Shown here: piece by piece, positions 17,722-26,425 of the stretch | Layout of the letters: each line of letters starts with the position of its first letter | How positions within the stretch are numbered: position 1 is the stretch's first letter | Origin: Candidatus Nitrotoga arctica | GTDB lineage: Bacteria; Pseudomonadota; Gammaproteobacteria; Burkholderiales; Gallionellaceae | Assembly: GCF_918378365.1 (NCBI RefSeq) | Contig: NZ_OU912926.1 | Coordinates: 1,054,001 to 1,118,000, forward strand | Length of the DNA: 64,000 nucleotides | Direction: 5' to 3' | Made by a program: the position numbers and the translations under genes | The notes under the pieces: model-generated | What the model saw: only the letters and a program-made list of their open reading frames with translations | Told to the model about the DNA's origin: nothing | Database searches by the model: none

Positions 17722-19362
17722 ATGACCCAGCAGCCCATGCAGTACTATATTCGACACCTGAAAGATGATTTGCCTGCGGGTATCGTGGTATTTTTAGTGG
17801 CTTTACCGCTATGTCTTGGTATAGCTCTGGCATCTGGCGCGCCTCTGTTCGCAGGACTAATAGCAGGAATGGTCGGTGGTCTGGTTGTCGCTTGGTTAAG
17901 CGGTTCACAACTGAGCGTCTCAGGCCCAGCGGCCGGTTTAACTGTGATTGTTTTTAACGCTATTGAAACTTTAGGTAGTTTCCAAGGATTTTTGGTTGCC
18001 GTGATATTAGCGGGCATTATGCAATTGATAGCTGGCTTCCTCAAAGCAGGGGTCATCGGAGCTTTTTTCCCTTCAGCTGTCATTAAAGGGATGTTGGCTG
18101 CTATTGGTTTGATTCTTATAATTAAACAGATCCCTCATGCTACTGGTTACAATGAACATTTTGGAGGTCCTGAAGCCTATACACATGAAGAAGTACATGA
18201 ATTTTTCTTCCCAATATTAGATGCATTTAGCTCTATTTCACAGGGCGTCATACTCATATGTATGGTTGCCTTGCTTATACTAATAATTTGGGAAAGACCA
18301 TGGTTTAAAAACCAAAAATTTTTTAAACTAATTCCTGGCCCGTTGATCGCCGTAATATGGGGAGTTCTCTATAATTTAGCTGCTGAACGATGGGCGCCGG
18401 ATTGGTCGGTCAGTGCAATTCACTTAGTGAGAGTTCCTGTCTCAAATAATGTCGGCGAATTCTTGAATAATTTTATATTTCCAGACTACAGTTATTGGAC
18501 TAATCCTCAGGTTTATCTTATTGCAGCAACGCTCGCTATTATTGGTAGTCTCGAAACATTGTTAAGCCTTGAAGCAGTAGATAAGCTGGATCCTTTGAAA
18601 CGCACTGCTCCGACTAACAGAGAGCTAAAAGCACAAGGAGTCGGAAATATTATTAGCGGATTAATCGGAGGATTACCGATTACTGCTGTCATTGTGCGCA
18701 GTTCAGGAAATATTAACGCTGGTGGTAAAACTCCTCTATCTTCTTTTATTCATGGCTTATGTATATTGCTGAGCGTAATGTTCTTTGCAAATTATATAAA
18801 TTATGTTCCGCTCGGTTGTTTGGCCGCTATTTTGCTGCATACGGGGTTTAAATTGGCTAAGCCCGCCTTATTCCAGGAATTTTATCGCAAAGGGTGGAGT
18901 CAATTAGTGCCTTTTGTTATTACAATAACAGCGATTTTAACAACCGATTTATTAATAGGCATGTCAATCGGTGTGGTAGTTGGTTTGTTCTTTGTTATTA
19001 AGGCTAATTACCGTGCGGCCATTACCTTGACTCAAGATAAATCGTTTTATATATTAACGCTTAACAAAGATGTCGTATTTTTGAATAAATCTTTATTGAG
19101 AAAGCTTCTTTCACATATTAAGCCAAACAGCACGCTCACAATTGATGCCAGTAAATCTCAGTTTATTGATCACGACATTATCGAAACAATTGACGACTTC
19201 TTAGTAACCGCTCCTAATCATAATATTTCAGTTGAGATTTATGATCTTTACGGTAAGGAAAATTTAAAGATGCATGAAGATTTTGTCATACTGAAAGACC
19301 ACTATGATAAAAGCCCATCTGGTAACAACATGATCATCGATAATAAGATAATGGGATTGTAA
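17722..19362 (+). CDS. SulP-family anion (probable bicarbonate) transporter
   Basis: Inner-membrane transporter of 546 residues. It begins with DLPAGIVVFLVALPLCLGIALASGAPLFAGL, the SulP signature, and has about 11-12 spans to residue 430, including LSVSGPAAGLTVIV and a GGLPITAVIVRSSGNINAGGKT motif. A C-terminal STAS domain (about 440-540) contains LTIDASKSQFIDHDI. The ATG at 17722 has an AGAGG ribosome site; the GTG at 17713 overlaps that site. SulP proteins carry sulfate, bicarbonate or other anions. The upstream carbonic anhydrase favours bicarbonate, as in dissolved-inorganic-carbon accumulation by chemolithotrophs, but substrate cannot be proven from sequence. Confidence 0.9.
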   Translation: MTQQPMQYYIRHLKDDLPAGIVVFLVALPLCLGIALASGAPLFAGLIAGMVGGLVVAWLSGSQLSVSGPAAGLTVIVFNAIETLGSFQGFLVAVILAGIMQLIAGFLKAGVIGAFFPSAVIKGMLAAIGLILIIKQIPHATGYNEHFGGPEAYTHEEVHEFFFPILDAFSSISQGVILICMVALLILIIWERPWFKNQKFFKLIPGPLIAVIWGVLYNLAAERWAPDWSVSAIHLVRVPVSNNVGEFLNNFIFPDYSYWTNPQVYLIAATLAIIGSLETLLSLEAVDKLDPLKRTAPTNRELKAQGVGNIISGLIGGLPITAVIVRSSGNINAGGKTPLSSFIHGLCILLSVMFFANYINYVPLGCLAAILLHTGFKLAKPALFQEFYRKGWSQLVPFVITITAILTTDLLIGMSIGVVVGLFFVIKANYRAAITLTQDKSFYILTLNKDVVFLNKSLLRKLLSHIKPNSTLTIDASKSQFIDHDIIETIDDFLVTAPNHNISVEIYDLYGKENLKMHEDFVILKDHYDKSPSGNNMIIDNKIMGL

Positions 19363-19738
19363 AATAAATTATGAATTTCATGGTGATTCAACTCTGAGAA
19401 GTATTTTCTATAAGTAACATGACTAAGGCAGTTGAAAAAACTTAAGCGGATTACCAAGGGTAACGATATTCATCCTTAGGACAAAACTTTGGATGAGAAC
19501 TGAAACGATCTATTTGGAATATTTCCCCATGGTAGGTGGAGTTGGTGAATTTGGCGGTAGAGCTACTTAATTTTTGATCATGCAATGCGCTCGTATTTAA
19601 ATCAACTTAATCGATTTATCTATTTTTGCATAGCATCATATGGTTGAGTGGAAAATGCTTTATGAGTTATTCGGCCTGCACATGGTTGCAATGTTTTTGT
19701 TACCACATGGATGTTCTCTTGTCCAACATTCGTTTTTA
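19363..19738. other. Intergenic, no gene seen
   Basis: Lies between the convergent SulP and sua5 genes. Only short unsupported frames were seen, for example a 38-codon one from 19640 that runs into the sua5 stop. No clear hairpin terminator was found. Confidence 0.35.
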
Positions 19739-20731
19739 TTAACTGTGCCCTGAGTGAGCGGCGCGCCGTATCCTATCATTGATTGCAACCCACTCTTGCG
19801 TTACGGGCGGTGTTTCTGCCAAAATATGATCGAAGCTTGCGTGATCAATACGATGCAGTGTCGCATAAAGGTCGCGCCCATACTCATCAGCCAGTAGCGG
19901 CATCTGAAAGCATGTAATTCCATTACTGTTTATGCACTTGTTGTCATCACTTAGTTTAAGAATTGCTACTTTATGGCCCAGCTTAGCTAGTTGATGTGCT
20001 CGACGCCATAATTCGTCTGCCGGATGGATTTCAATTGGAGTTGTGGGCGCATAGTGTAAGTCCAGTAGGCCGGAAGCCCGAACTTTAGAGGCAGTCGCTT
20101 GAGCCAGCAAGATTTTCTTATTAAGTGTGTTTTCAATAGCTTCGATGGAAAGCCCACCGGGCCGCAATAACACAGCCTCTCCATGCGCTAAGCTAACGAT
20201 GGTGGATTCCACACCGATACGGCATGGACCTCCATCCAGAAGCATCCCCACCCTAGATCCCAATTTGTCATGTACGTGTTGCGCTGTGGTTGGGCTTACC
20301 TGTCCAAAACGATTGGCTGATGGTGCTGCAATTCCGCCGCCGAATGCATGCAGCAGGGCGGTCGCGATAGGGTGGTCTGGCACACGCAGGCCTACGGTAT
20401 CTTGGCCTCCGGTAACTTCATTCGGCACTTGACTGGAGCGTTGCAGGATCAAAGTCAGTGGACCCGGCCAGAATGCATCTGCCAGTCGCCATGCGGCGTC
20501 GGGGATATTCCGCGCCCAAGCTGGTAATTGGGAGGTCGCGGCAATATGAACGATCAGCGGATGGTAGACGGGTCGGCCCTTGATCTCAAAAATCTTTCGC
20601 ACGGCAAGTGGATTGGAGGCATCTGCTCCCAATCCGTAGACAGTCTCCGTGGGAAAAGCCACCGTCTCGCCTGCCCGCAGCAATGCAGCGGCAGCTTGTA
20701 TCTGGTCATTCGGGATAGTATGGGGATTCAC
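19739..20731 (-). CDS. sua5: L-threonylcarbamoyladenylate synthase (Sua5/TsaC)
   Basis: Makes threonylcarbamoyl-AMP from threonine, bicarbonate and ATP, the first step of tRNA t6A37 synthesis. The YrdC domain shows TVAFPTETVYGLGADA, KIFEIKGRPVYHPL and GLRVPDHPIA plus SANRFGQVSPT, in order. A linker and C-terminal Sua5 domain follow (DLHYAPTTPIEI onward). At about 330 residues it is the long Sua5 form, not short TsaC. The frame opens at 20824, but that part overlaps psiE; the GTG at 20731 gives a family-like N-terminus beginning VNPHTIPND. tsaE of the same pathway is also in this window at 28.8 kb. Confidence 0.92.
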   Translation of the reverse strand: MNPHTIPNDQIQAAAALLRAGETVAFPTETVYGLGADASNPLAVRKIFEIKGRPVYHPLIVHIAATSQLPAWARNIPDAAWRLADAFWPGPLTLILQRSSQVPNEVTGGQDTVGLRVPDHPIATALLHAFGGGIAAPSANRFGQVSPTTAQHVHDKLGSRVGMLLDGGPCRIGVESTIVSLAHGEAVLLRPGGLSIEAIENTLNKKILLAQATASKVRASGLLDLHYAPTTPIEIHPADELWRRAHQLAKLGHKVAILKLSDDNKCINSNGITCFQMPLLADEYGRDLYATLHRIDHASFDHILAETPPVTQEWVAINDRIRRAAHSGHS

Positions 20732-20747
20732 TGAAAGCGTCTTGTTT

Positions 20748-21194
20748 TCAATCCTGCATTCGGTCGGCTTGTCGCAGTTCCGCCGACGACTCATCGCCCG
20801 AATAGGGATAACGTACATGGCCAAAGCGAATCAGAAACACTGCCAACGTTAGCATTAGGATAGAACCAGTTACCGCGAGCATGCGCCAGTCATCCATGGC
20901 TTTCATGTCCAAGATCAAGTAGCGCGCAAGTGCCACCATGCCGATGTAAAGCGGGAAGCGCACTGGCAGCTTGCCTGAGTTGTAATACAGTCCGACCATG
21001 GCAAGTACCTCTAGATAGAGGAAGAGCAGCAACAGGTCGGTTAGTGTCACTTGTACTGCTCGCACCATAATCATGGTCTCGCTTACCATGGCGAACACTG
21101 TGGCAATGGCGATGACTAGTAAGCCGATATGTTCGACCAGAGAAAGAAGTCGCTGGTTGAATCTTTTAATGGTTGTTTTTTTCAATCCGTTCAC
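20748..21194 (-). CDS. psiE: PsiE-family phosphate-starvation-inducible membrane protein
   Basis: Inner-membrane protein of 148 residues with four predicted spans (about 17-40, 55-75, 82-100, 106-128). The segments LLLLFLYLEVLAMVGLYY and PVRFPLYIGMVALARYLILD are diagnostic of the PsiE family. In E. coli psiE belongs to the phosphate regulon, but the biochemical role is unknown. It is 16 bases upstream of the chosen sua5 start on the same strand and the two are probably co-transcribed. No pho box was recognised upstream. Confidence 0.88.
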   Translation of the reverse strand: MNGLKKTTIKRFNQRLLSLVEHIGLLVIAIATVFAMVSETMIMVRAVQVTLTDLLLLFLYLEVLAMVGLYYNSGKLPVRFPLYIGMVALARYLILDMKAMDDWRMLAVTGSILMLTLAVFLIRFGHVRYPYSGDESSAELRQADRMQD

Positions 21195-21614
21195 ACCTCA
21201 ATAATATAAATGTACACTGAAAATATGGGAGATTTTGTTTTTAACAACTTGACTTTGCAGGCCCACTTTCAATGGCCTGACTTTTATGGATGTATGTAGT
21301 ACTCGCGGAGTAATTACGATAACCGAAGGTAACAATAGCTGGCAAGAAAAAACGTTCTGTTAATCTTAATTAAATACATTGTAGAGCGATAATTCCCCTT
21401 TCTGCATGTTGGAATGCAGCAGTAGAAAGTGAGCTTACCGTTCTTATTACCCTCAATCAAAGAACCCAACCGCTATAACTCGCATAGGAAATATTAATTA
21501 TTTTGATAAGCGTAGGTATATCCCATTATGGGGATGCTGCCATAGCATTATGATGTAATCCACGCTAGAGATTGTGTTCATTAAAATTCAGCGCTGTACA
21601 AATGTTACTTGTTG
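21195..21614. other. Intergenic, no gene seen
   Basis: Between psiE (upstream side) and the 3' end of purC. It should hold the psiE promoter, which reads leftwards. No coding frame, RNA gene or repeat was recognised apart from the tandem repeat that begins at 21615. Confidence 0.35.
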
Positions 21615-21664
21615 CAGGAATGTATTACACGTCCATTAACAGGAATGTATTACACGTCCATCAA
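21615..21664. repeat. 25-bp tandem duplication over the purC stop codon
   Basis: Two adjacent 25-bp copies (21615-21639 and 21640-21664) differ at one base. The right copy contains the last codons and the TAA of purC, so the left copy is a duplicate of the gene end. It does not change the protein. Confidence 0.9.
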
Positions 21665-22537
21665 CAGTCGCACGGCTTCGTGATATTTTTCCACAGTCTT
21701 TTCGATTACGTCGGCAGGAACTTTCGGCGCTGGGAATTGTTTATTCCAGCCAGAAGTCTCGAGCCAGTCACGTACAAACTGCTTATCAAAGCTAGGCGGG
21801 TTGCTACCCACTTTGTATTGATCAGTAGGCCAGAACCGCGAAGAATCGGGTGTTAGCGCTTCATCAATTAAATACATTTTCCCTGATGAGTCCACACCAA
21901 ATTCAAATTTGGTATCAGCAATGATGATCCCCTTTGTAGCCGCATATTCCGCTGCCTGGGCATAAAGTGACAAGGCGGCATGACGCACTGCATTAGCACG
22001 CGGCACACCCAACAATTTTGCGGCCTGTTCGAAGGAGATGTTTTCATCGTGTTCACCTGCTGGTGCCTTGGTTGAAGGTGTAAATAAGGGTTGCGACAGT
22101 TTCTGCGCTTCCTGTAAATCGGCAGGTAATTTAATGCCACACACCATTCCAGTCTTTTGGTATTCTTTCCACGCGGAACCGGCCAGATAGCCGCGCACGA
22201 TAGCCTCAATGGGCACAGGTCTCAAGCGTTTTACTACGAAGGCACGGCCAGCCAGCTGCGCGCGTTCTTCATTAGTCTCAACTAGAGATTCTGGCTTGAT
22301 ACCGGTAAGGTGGTTAGGGAGAACGTGATTAAGCTTACTAAACCAGAAATTGGACAGGGTGGTGAGGACTTGACCCTTGCCTGGAACCGGAGTCGGTAAA
22401 ATGACATCAAAGGCGGACAAGCGATCAGTTTGCACAATGAGTAGGCGATCCTCATCCACTTCATAAATGTCACGCACTTTGCCCCGGTGTAATAATGGCA
22501 AGCTGGTTAAGTTGGATTCAAATAATACGGAGGACAT
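21650..22537 (-). CDS. purC: SAICAR synthase (PurC)
   Basis: Phosphoribosylaminoimidazole-succinocarboxamide synthase, 295 residues, joining CAIR and aspartate with ATP in purine synthesis. Recognisable segments are [43 protein letters not shown] split across residues 13-55, [21 protein letters not shown] near 106, and [12 protein letters not shown] and [14 protein letters not shown] near 200-236. It is the long form common in proteobacteria outside the enterics. It follows purE by 11 bases, forming a purE-purC operon. The stop codon lies inside a 25-bp tandem duplication. Confidence 0.96.
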   Translation of the reverse strand: MSSVLFESNLTSLPLLHRGKVRDIYEVDEDRLLIVQTDRLSAFDVILPTPVPGKGQVLTTLSNFWFSKLNHVLPNHLTGIKPESLVETNEERAQLAGRAFVVKRLRPVPIEAIVRGYLAGSAWKEYQKTGMVCGIKLPADLQEAQKLSQPLFTPSTKAPAGEHDENISFEQAAKLLGVPRANAVRHAALSLYAQAAEYAATKGIIIADTKFEFGVDSSGKMYLIDEALTPDSSRFWPTDQYKVGSNPPSFDKQFVRDWLETSGWNKQFPAPKVPADVIEKTVEKYHEAVRLLMDV

Positions 22538-22548
22538 AGACTTCCCTT

Positions 22549-23043
22549 TTAGCTTAGTGATGGCAGCTTGATCGTAGCAATTGCTTCGGCCTGCTGTTTG
22601 CGGAATGCGATGAGGCGCTTGGCCAACTGTGTATCGTTAAGTGCCAGCATGGCTATTGCGAATAGGCCAGCATTCGCCGCACCTGCTTCGCCGATAGCAA
22701 ATGTGGCCACCGGAATACCCTTAGGCATTTGCACAATGGACAGTAGCGAATCGATTCCTTTGAGGTATTTGGATGGAATGGGTACGCCCAGTACCGGCAA
22801 AGTGGTTTGCCCAGCAATTACGCCAGCCAGATGCGCCGCACCACCTGCTCCGGCGATGAAACACTGTATGCCCTGTTCACTCATTTCTTGAACATAGCTT
22901 AACAACAATTCAGGTGAACGGTGCGCGGAGATCACGCGGGCATCGTAGGCTACGCCGAAATCATGCAAAGGGCGTGCGGCCTGCTGCATGATTTCCCAAT
23001 CATTTGAACTGCCCATCAAGATGGAAATTAGTGGTTTGTTCAT
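22549..23043 (-). CDS. purE: N5-carboxyaminoimidazole ribonucleotide mutase (PurE)
   Basis: Class I PurE of 164 residues, converting N5-CAIR to CAIR in purine synthesis. The start [15 protein letters not shown] contains the GSxSD-like phosphate site, SAHRSPE the catalytic His loop, and [24 protein letters not shown] the nucleotide loop. [18 protein letters not shown] here reads [11 protein letters not shown]. It is the first gene of purE-purC. A class I enzyme normally works with PurK, which is not in this window. Confidence 0.96.
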   Translation of the reverse strand: MNKPLISILMGSSNDWEIMQQAARPLHDFGVAYDARVISAHRSPELLLSYVQEMSEQGIQCFIAGAGGAAHLAGVIAGQTTLPVLGVPIPSKYLKGIDSLLSIVQMPKGIPVATFAIGEAGAANAGLFAIAMLALNDTQLAKRLIAFRKQQAEAIATIKLPSLS

Positions 23044-23902
23044 ATATCTCCTTTTTATATTGTTATTTTAACTTGTTCATAGTTTTTGCCATTTTATTTT
23101 TTGTTGCGGTCGAATTTTGCTCGTAACAAATTGATGACATTAAGGCACCTGATAATTTATATTAATTAACTTGTTAATATTAATCAATTTATTATGTATA
23201 TAATAAAGCCGAAAATTCGGTGGTCTGCTAGCAACATTTTAAAAGCTTACTACTTTATGCGGAACTGAATTTATACTCGCGTATATTTGTTACTGCTGTG
23301 CCATAAAAGTACCCAGTCCTTCACAACGCCGTTATTTTCTTCCGTTTAACTTAAGCTCAGCTCAGATTACCTGGCTATCCAAAAACATGCGGCTGGTATA
23401 GATTTCTTTGGCTTTGATAGTCTTTAAAGTAAATCTTGGTGAGATTTTTAAATTCGGTATTAGGTCAATTAGGGTGTTGAGATAAGATTTTTTAAGGTTT
23501 CGTTAATTATGTTTAGCCTAAAAAATCAGTCACCAGTTAAGGCTTTGGATTTGTAATTCCGTATATCACGAGAGGAGCACCTACATTAAATATTAAGCAA
23601 TTGAATACTAAAGTAGATTAACACGATAATTAACGTAAGAATTATGGACGCATTTAACAAAAATAATTAGTACAATGTAGGAATAAACCTATAGAACAGT
23701 TCAAATGGATTGAATTAATTTTTGTTTTGGTTGGAAGTGCTTATATTACGGCCAAAATTATATCGTAGTTTAAATTTAAGCCAATGCACAACGTTCAATC
23801 CCTAGTGTTTTTTAGAAAGTATCCTGCTCAAAAGAGATGTACAGTCGTGCATATATCTGATTTGGGTGCACTCTAGAGTTTAATGGCGTCTAAAATTCAT
23901 AA
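23044..23902. other. AT-rich intergenic region, 859 bp
   Basis: Distinctly AT-rich and without recognisable coding frames or RNA genes. It should contain the purE promoter (leftwards) near 23050-23200. Short palindromes occur, for example CCGAAAATTCGG near 23208, but none is convincing as an operator. Confidence 0.4.
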
Positions 23903-24385
23903 TTATTTTTTAAATCCAATAAGATAGATGCCGATAATTTTACCCACTTTATCTTTGATAGGATCATAACAAGTATAAAAAGAATTACCTAAAATATCGA
24001 TATCTCCACAATATACTTCTCCCTTTATTACTGCGTCATAAGCCTTGTTATGGGCAAGTTTAGTTCCAACCCCGCGGACTCCTTTAGGTGTTAGTACATT
24101 TGTACTAACGCGAATAAATTCCGCGCCATCTTTAACGAAGACAGTCGCGTACGCACCAGACGTCTTTTTAATTTCATCAACAACATCAAAAGTATTGTTT
24201 ATTTTTTGTTTACCGAAATAAATGACCGGAGTAATTATATTTCCAGACTTTTCTACTCCTTCTATTCTAGGCTCGCCCATTTTTATAAATTTCGCTTTAA
24301 GTTCATCCACTGTTTTTCTGGCGTTATCGGCACTCGCAGTGGTCATAAATAGTAATGTTGTTAGAAACAGAATTGTCTTTTTCAT
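23903..24385 (-). CDS. Secreted single-Cache-domain protein
   Basis: 160 residues with a clean Sec signal peptide (KKTILFLTTLLFMTTASA). The rest matches a single Cache (sCache_3-like) ligand-binding domain: GAYATVFVKDGAEFIRVSTNVLTPKG, then KAYDAVIKGEVYCGDIDILGNSFYTCYDPIKD and GKIIGIYLIG. Such domains normally form the extracellular sensor of chemoreceptors and histidine kinases. Here nothing follows, so it is a free periplasmic domain. Two cysteines in the domain could form a disulfide. It is flanked by AT-rich non-coding DNA and has no operon partner. The role is unknown; it could bind a small ligand for a separate receptor. Confidence 0.75.
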   Translation of the reverse strand: MKKTILFLTTLLFMTTASADNARKTVDELKAKFIKMGEPRIEGVEKSGNIITPVIYFGKQKINNTFDVVDEIKKTSGAYATVFVKDGAEFIRVSTNVLTPKGVRGVGTKLAHNKAYDAVIKGEVYCGDIDILGNSFYTCYDPIKDKVGKIIGIYLIGFKK

Positions 24386-24706
24386 ATAAAATATCCTTTA
24401 TTTTAAATAAATTGATTCAAATAAAATGTGCTTATGGGTATTGAATTTTAAGTATTCATTATGTAATTGTACATATTTAATAAATATTAATATCAATAAA
24501 TAACGTACAAATATTGATATATTTAACTTTAGTTTTTTTCAAAACCCTCAAATTTCACCATTTTTATGAAAAGTTTAGGATCGAGCCTTCTGGCTACAAA
24601 AAACAATCATCCATGTATCTAAAGTTTTTGGCGAATCCACCCTCGCAAACCCGCCTTTTTACAAGGAGTAAACGAAAATTGTGCCTTGCAAGTGTCAAAG
24701 TCGGGT
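24386..24706. other. AT-rich intergenic region
   Basis: Contains the upstream region of the Cache protein gene and the downstream side of the APS kinase gene. A run of AT-only palindromic sequence lies at about 24470-24525. A plus-strand frame at 24514-24738 has no similarity I recognise and overlaps the APS kinase end, so it is not called. Confidence 0.35.
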
Positions 24707-26425
24707 TTAACGTACATATCCTTCGCGTTCTAGTTTGAGCAAAATTTGTTGCACCGCCTCTTCTACACTGATATTTGTAGTATCAATTACTAGTTCGGGT
24801 TTTTCTGGGGTTTCATAGGGGTCACTGATGCCAGTGAATTCCTTCACTATGCCAGCGCGGGCTTTAGCGTAAAGTCCTTTGCGATCACGACCTTCACATA
24901 CGTGCAGTGGCGTGGCCACATGGATTTCAAAAAAGCCGCCCAATGGTTCGATCATAAGCCGTACATCTCGGCGTGTGGCGTCATAGGGTGCAATCGGTGC
25001 GCAAATGGCAATGCCGTGGTTCTTGGTGATTTCGGAAGCTACGTAACCGATTCTTCGTACGTTGATATCACGATGCTCACGCGAGAAACCTAGTTCGCTG
25101 GAAAGATGCTTGCGCATGATATCGCCATCCAACAAAGTAACTTGCCTCCCTCCCATTTCCAGCAGCTTCGTCATTAGGACTTTGGCTAAAGTCGATTTTC
25201 CGGCGCCAGACAAGCCTGTAAAAAATATCGTAAGACCCTGTTTATCACGGGCTGGATAGGCTATACGTAATTCATTCAGTATTTCAGGGTAAGAAAACCA
25301 TTCAGGAACTTTTAGCCCTTCTGCCAGGCGACGCTTCAATTCCGTATCGGTCAAACTAGCACTGAGCGCACCTTCAGGTACTTCTTCCAGAGGTAAATAT
25401 TGTGCGCGTTCTTCTACGTAAACCATGCGTGGGAATGGGATCAATTCTATGCCTATAGCATTGCGCTTCGCTGCATTGGCGGGTAAGCAGTATTCCTGAA
25501 ACAAATCTATTCCGCGTCGGGTACCCTCATCGTCTTTATACTCTCCGCCAATAATTAAATGAGAGCAGCCATAATTGCGTTGCACAATGGCTTTCCAAAA
25601 AACTTCACGTAAGCCGGATCCGCGAGGGTACAGGGGAAGTAAGGATATGGCCGTGGTCGTAGAAGAAAAACGCGGCATGATGGCTTGATAGCAGCGTATC
25701 AATGTGAAGTAATCGGAATGATCAGATTTTGCGTTGCCTATGACAGGGTGGATTAGCAAATTGGCTTCATGGGCCATGGCAGAACGCAACGTAAATTCAT
25801 ATTGAACACGATGTAATGGTTGGTGTGCTTGAAAAGCAATGATACGGCGCCACCCGCGCCGTGCGAAAGATTTACGCAATTCTTCCGGGGTAAGATGGAG
25901 TGTCGGAAAATCGTGGCGTAAGGGTAAGGATAGTCCTTCAAGACGTCCAGAAACATACGGGCCTTTTTGCTGTAAAAGATGAGTAACACTGGGGTGAGCA
26001 GGGTCATCGGAATTGAATAGAACTTGCGCTTCCACTGTTCTATCAGGCTGCCAAATTTCTTCTACGGTGATCACGGCCAGCATGAAGCCTTCCGGATCGC
26101 GCAACGCTAGACAGCTTCCAGGCACCAGTTGTTGGGCAACTGAATCTGGAATATCCAGAGTAATGGGCATAGGCCAAAACGTGCCATCGGCGAGGCTCAT
26201 GTCATTCAGAACGCTGTTGTAGTCGGCCTGGTTCATGAAGCCGCGTAATGGAGAGAATCCCCCGTTCAGTAGCAATTCCAATTCTGATAATTGTCGCTGG
26301 TTAAGATCCAATGATGGAAAGTATATGGCTTCGCGGCATAGGGTTTCCGCACGTTTTTGGTCAACATTCAGATTGACCAAGTCGCCACCATAAGGTGTTA
26401 TAAGTTTATCTATTACGTTAGGCAT
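24707..26425 (-). CDS. cysC: Two-domain adenylylsulfate kinase with inactive ATP-sulfurylase-like domain
   Basis: 572 residues: PUA-like plus ATP-sulfurylase-like domain (about 1-385), then APS kinase (about 395-570). The kinase is intact, with P-loop GLSGAGKST near 404 and LDGDIMRKHLSSELGFS, and should make PAPS from APS. The sulfurylase motif QxRNPxHRxH is QAHQPLHRVQ near residue 199, losing Arg, Asn and the second His. The later MRMAGPRE motif is PRGSGLRE and GRDHAG is GGEYKD. A two-domain APS kinase lacking sulfurylase activity for such reasons is known from Thiobacillus denitrificans, and this looks like its relative. The frame opens at 26599, but the ATG at 26425 overlaps the DHH gene stop and gives a normal N-terminus. 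Automated naming as bifunctional CysN/Sat-CysC would mislead. Confidence 0.85.
   Translation of the reverse strand: MPNVIDKLITPYGGDLVNLNVDQKRAETLCREAIYFPSLDLNQRQLSELELLLNGGFSPLRGFMNQADYNSVLNDMSLADGTFWPMPITLDIPDSVAQQLVPGSCLALRDPEGFMLAVITVEEIWQPDRTVEAQVLFNSDDPAHPSVTHLLQQKGPYVSGRLEGLSLPLRHDFPTLHLTPEELRKSFARRGWRRIIAFQAHQPLHRVQYEFTLRSAMAHEANLLIHPVIGNAKSDHSDYFTLIRCYQAIMPRFSSTTTAISLLPLYPRGSGLREVFWKAIVQRNYGCSHLIIGGEYKDDEGTRRGIDLFQEYCLPANAAKRNAIGIELIPFPRMVYVEERAQYLPLEEVPEGALSASLTDTELKRRLAEGLKVPEWFSYPEILNELRIAYPARDKQGLTIFFTGLSGAGKSTLAKVLMTKLLEMGGRQVTLLDGDIMRKHLSSELGFSREHRDINVRRIGYVASEITKNHGIAICAPIAPYDATRRDVRLMIEPLGGFFEIHVATPLHVCEGRDRKGLYAKARAGIVKEFTGISDPYETPEKPELVIDTTNISVEEAVQQILLKLEREGYVR

Noticed and set aside
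19640..19753. Small 38-codon frame after the SulP gene
   Set aside because: No ribosome site or similarity, and it overlaps the sua5 end antisense.
23200..23230. CCGAAAATTCGG-type palindrome upstream of purE as a PurR-like site
   Set aside because: It does not match the known PurR consensus and is about 170 bases from the gene; too weak to call.
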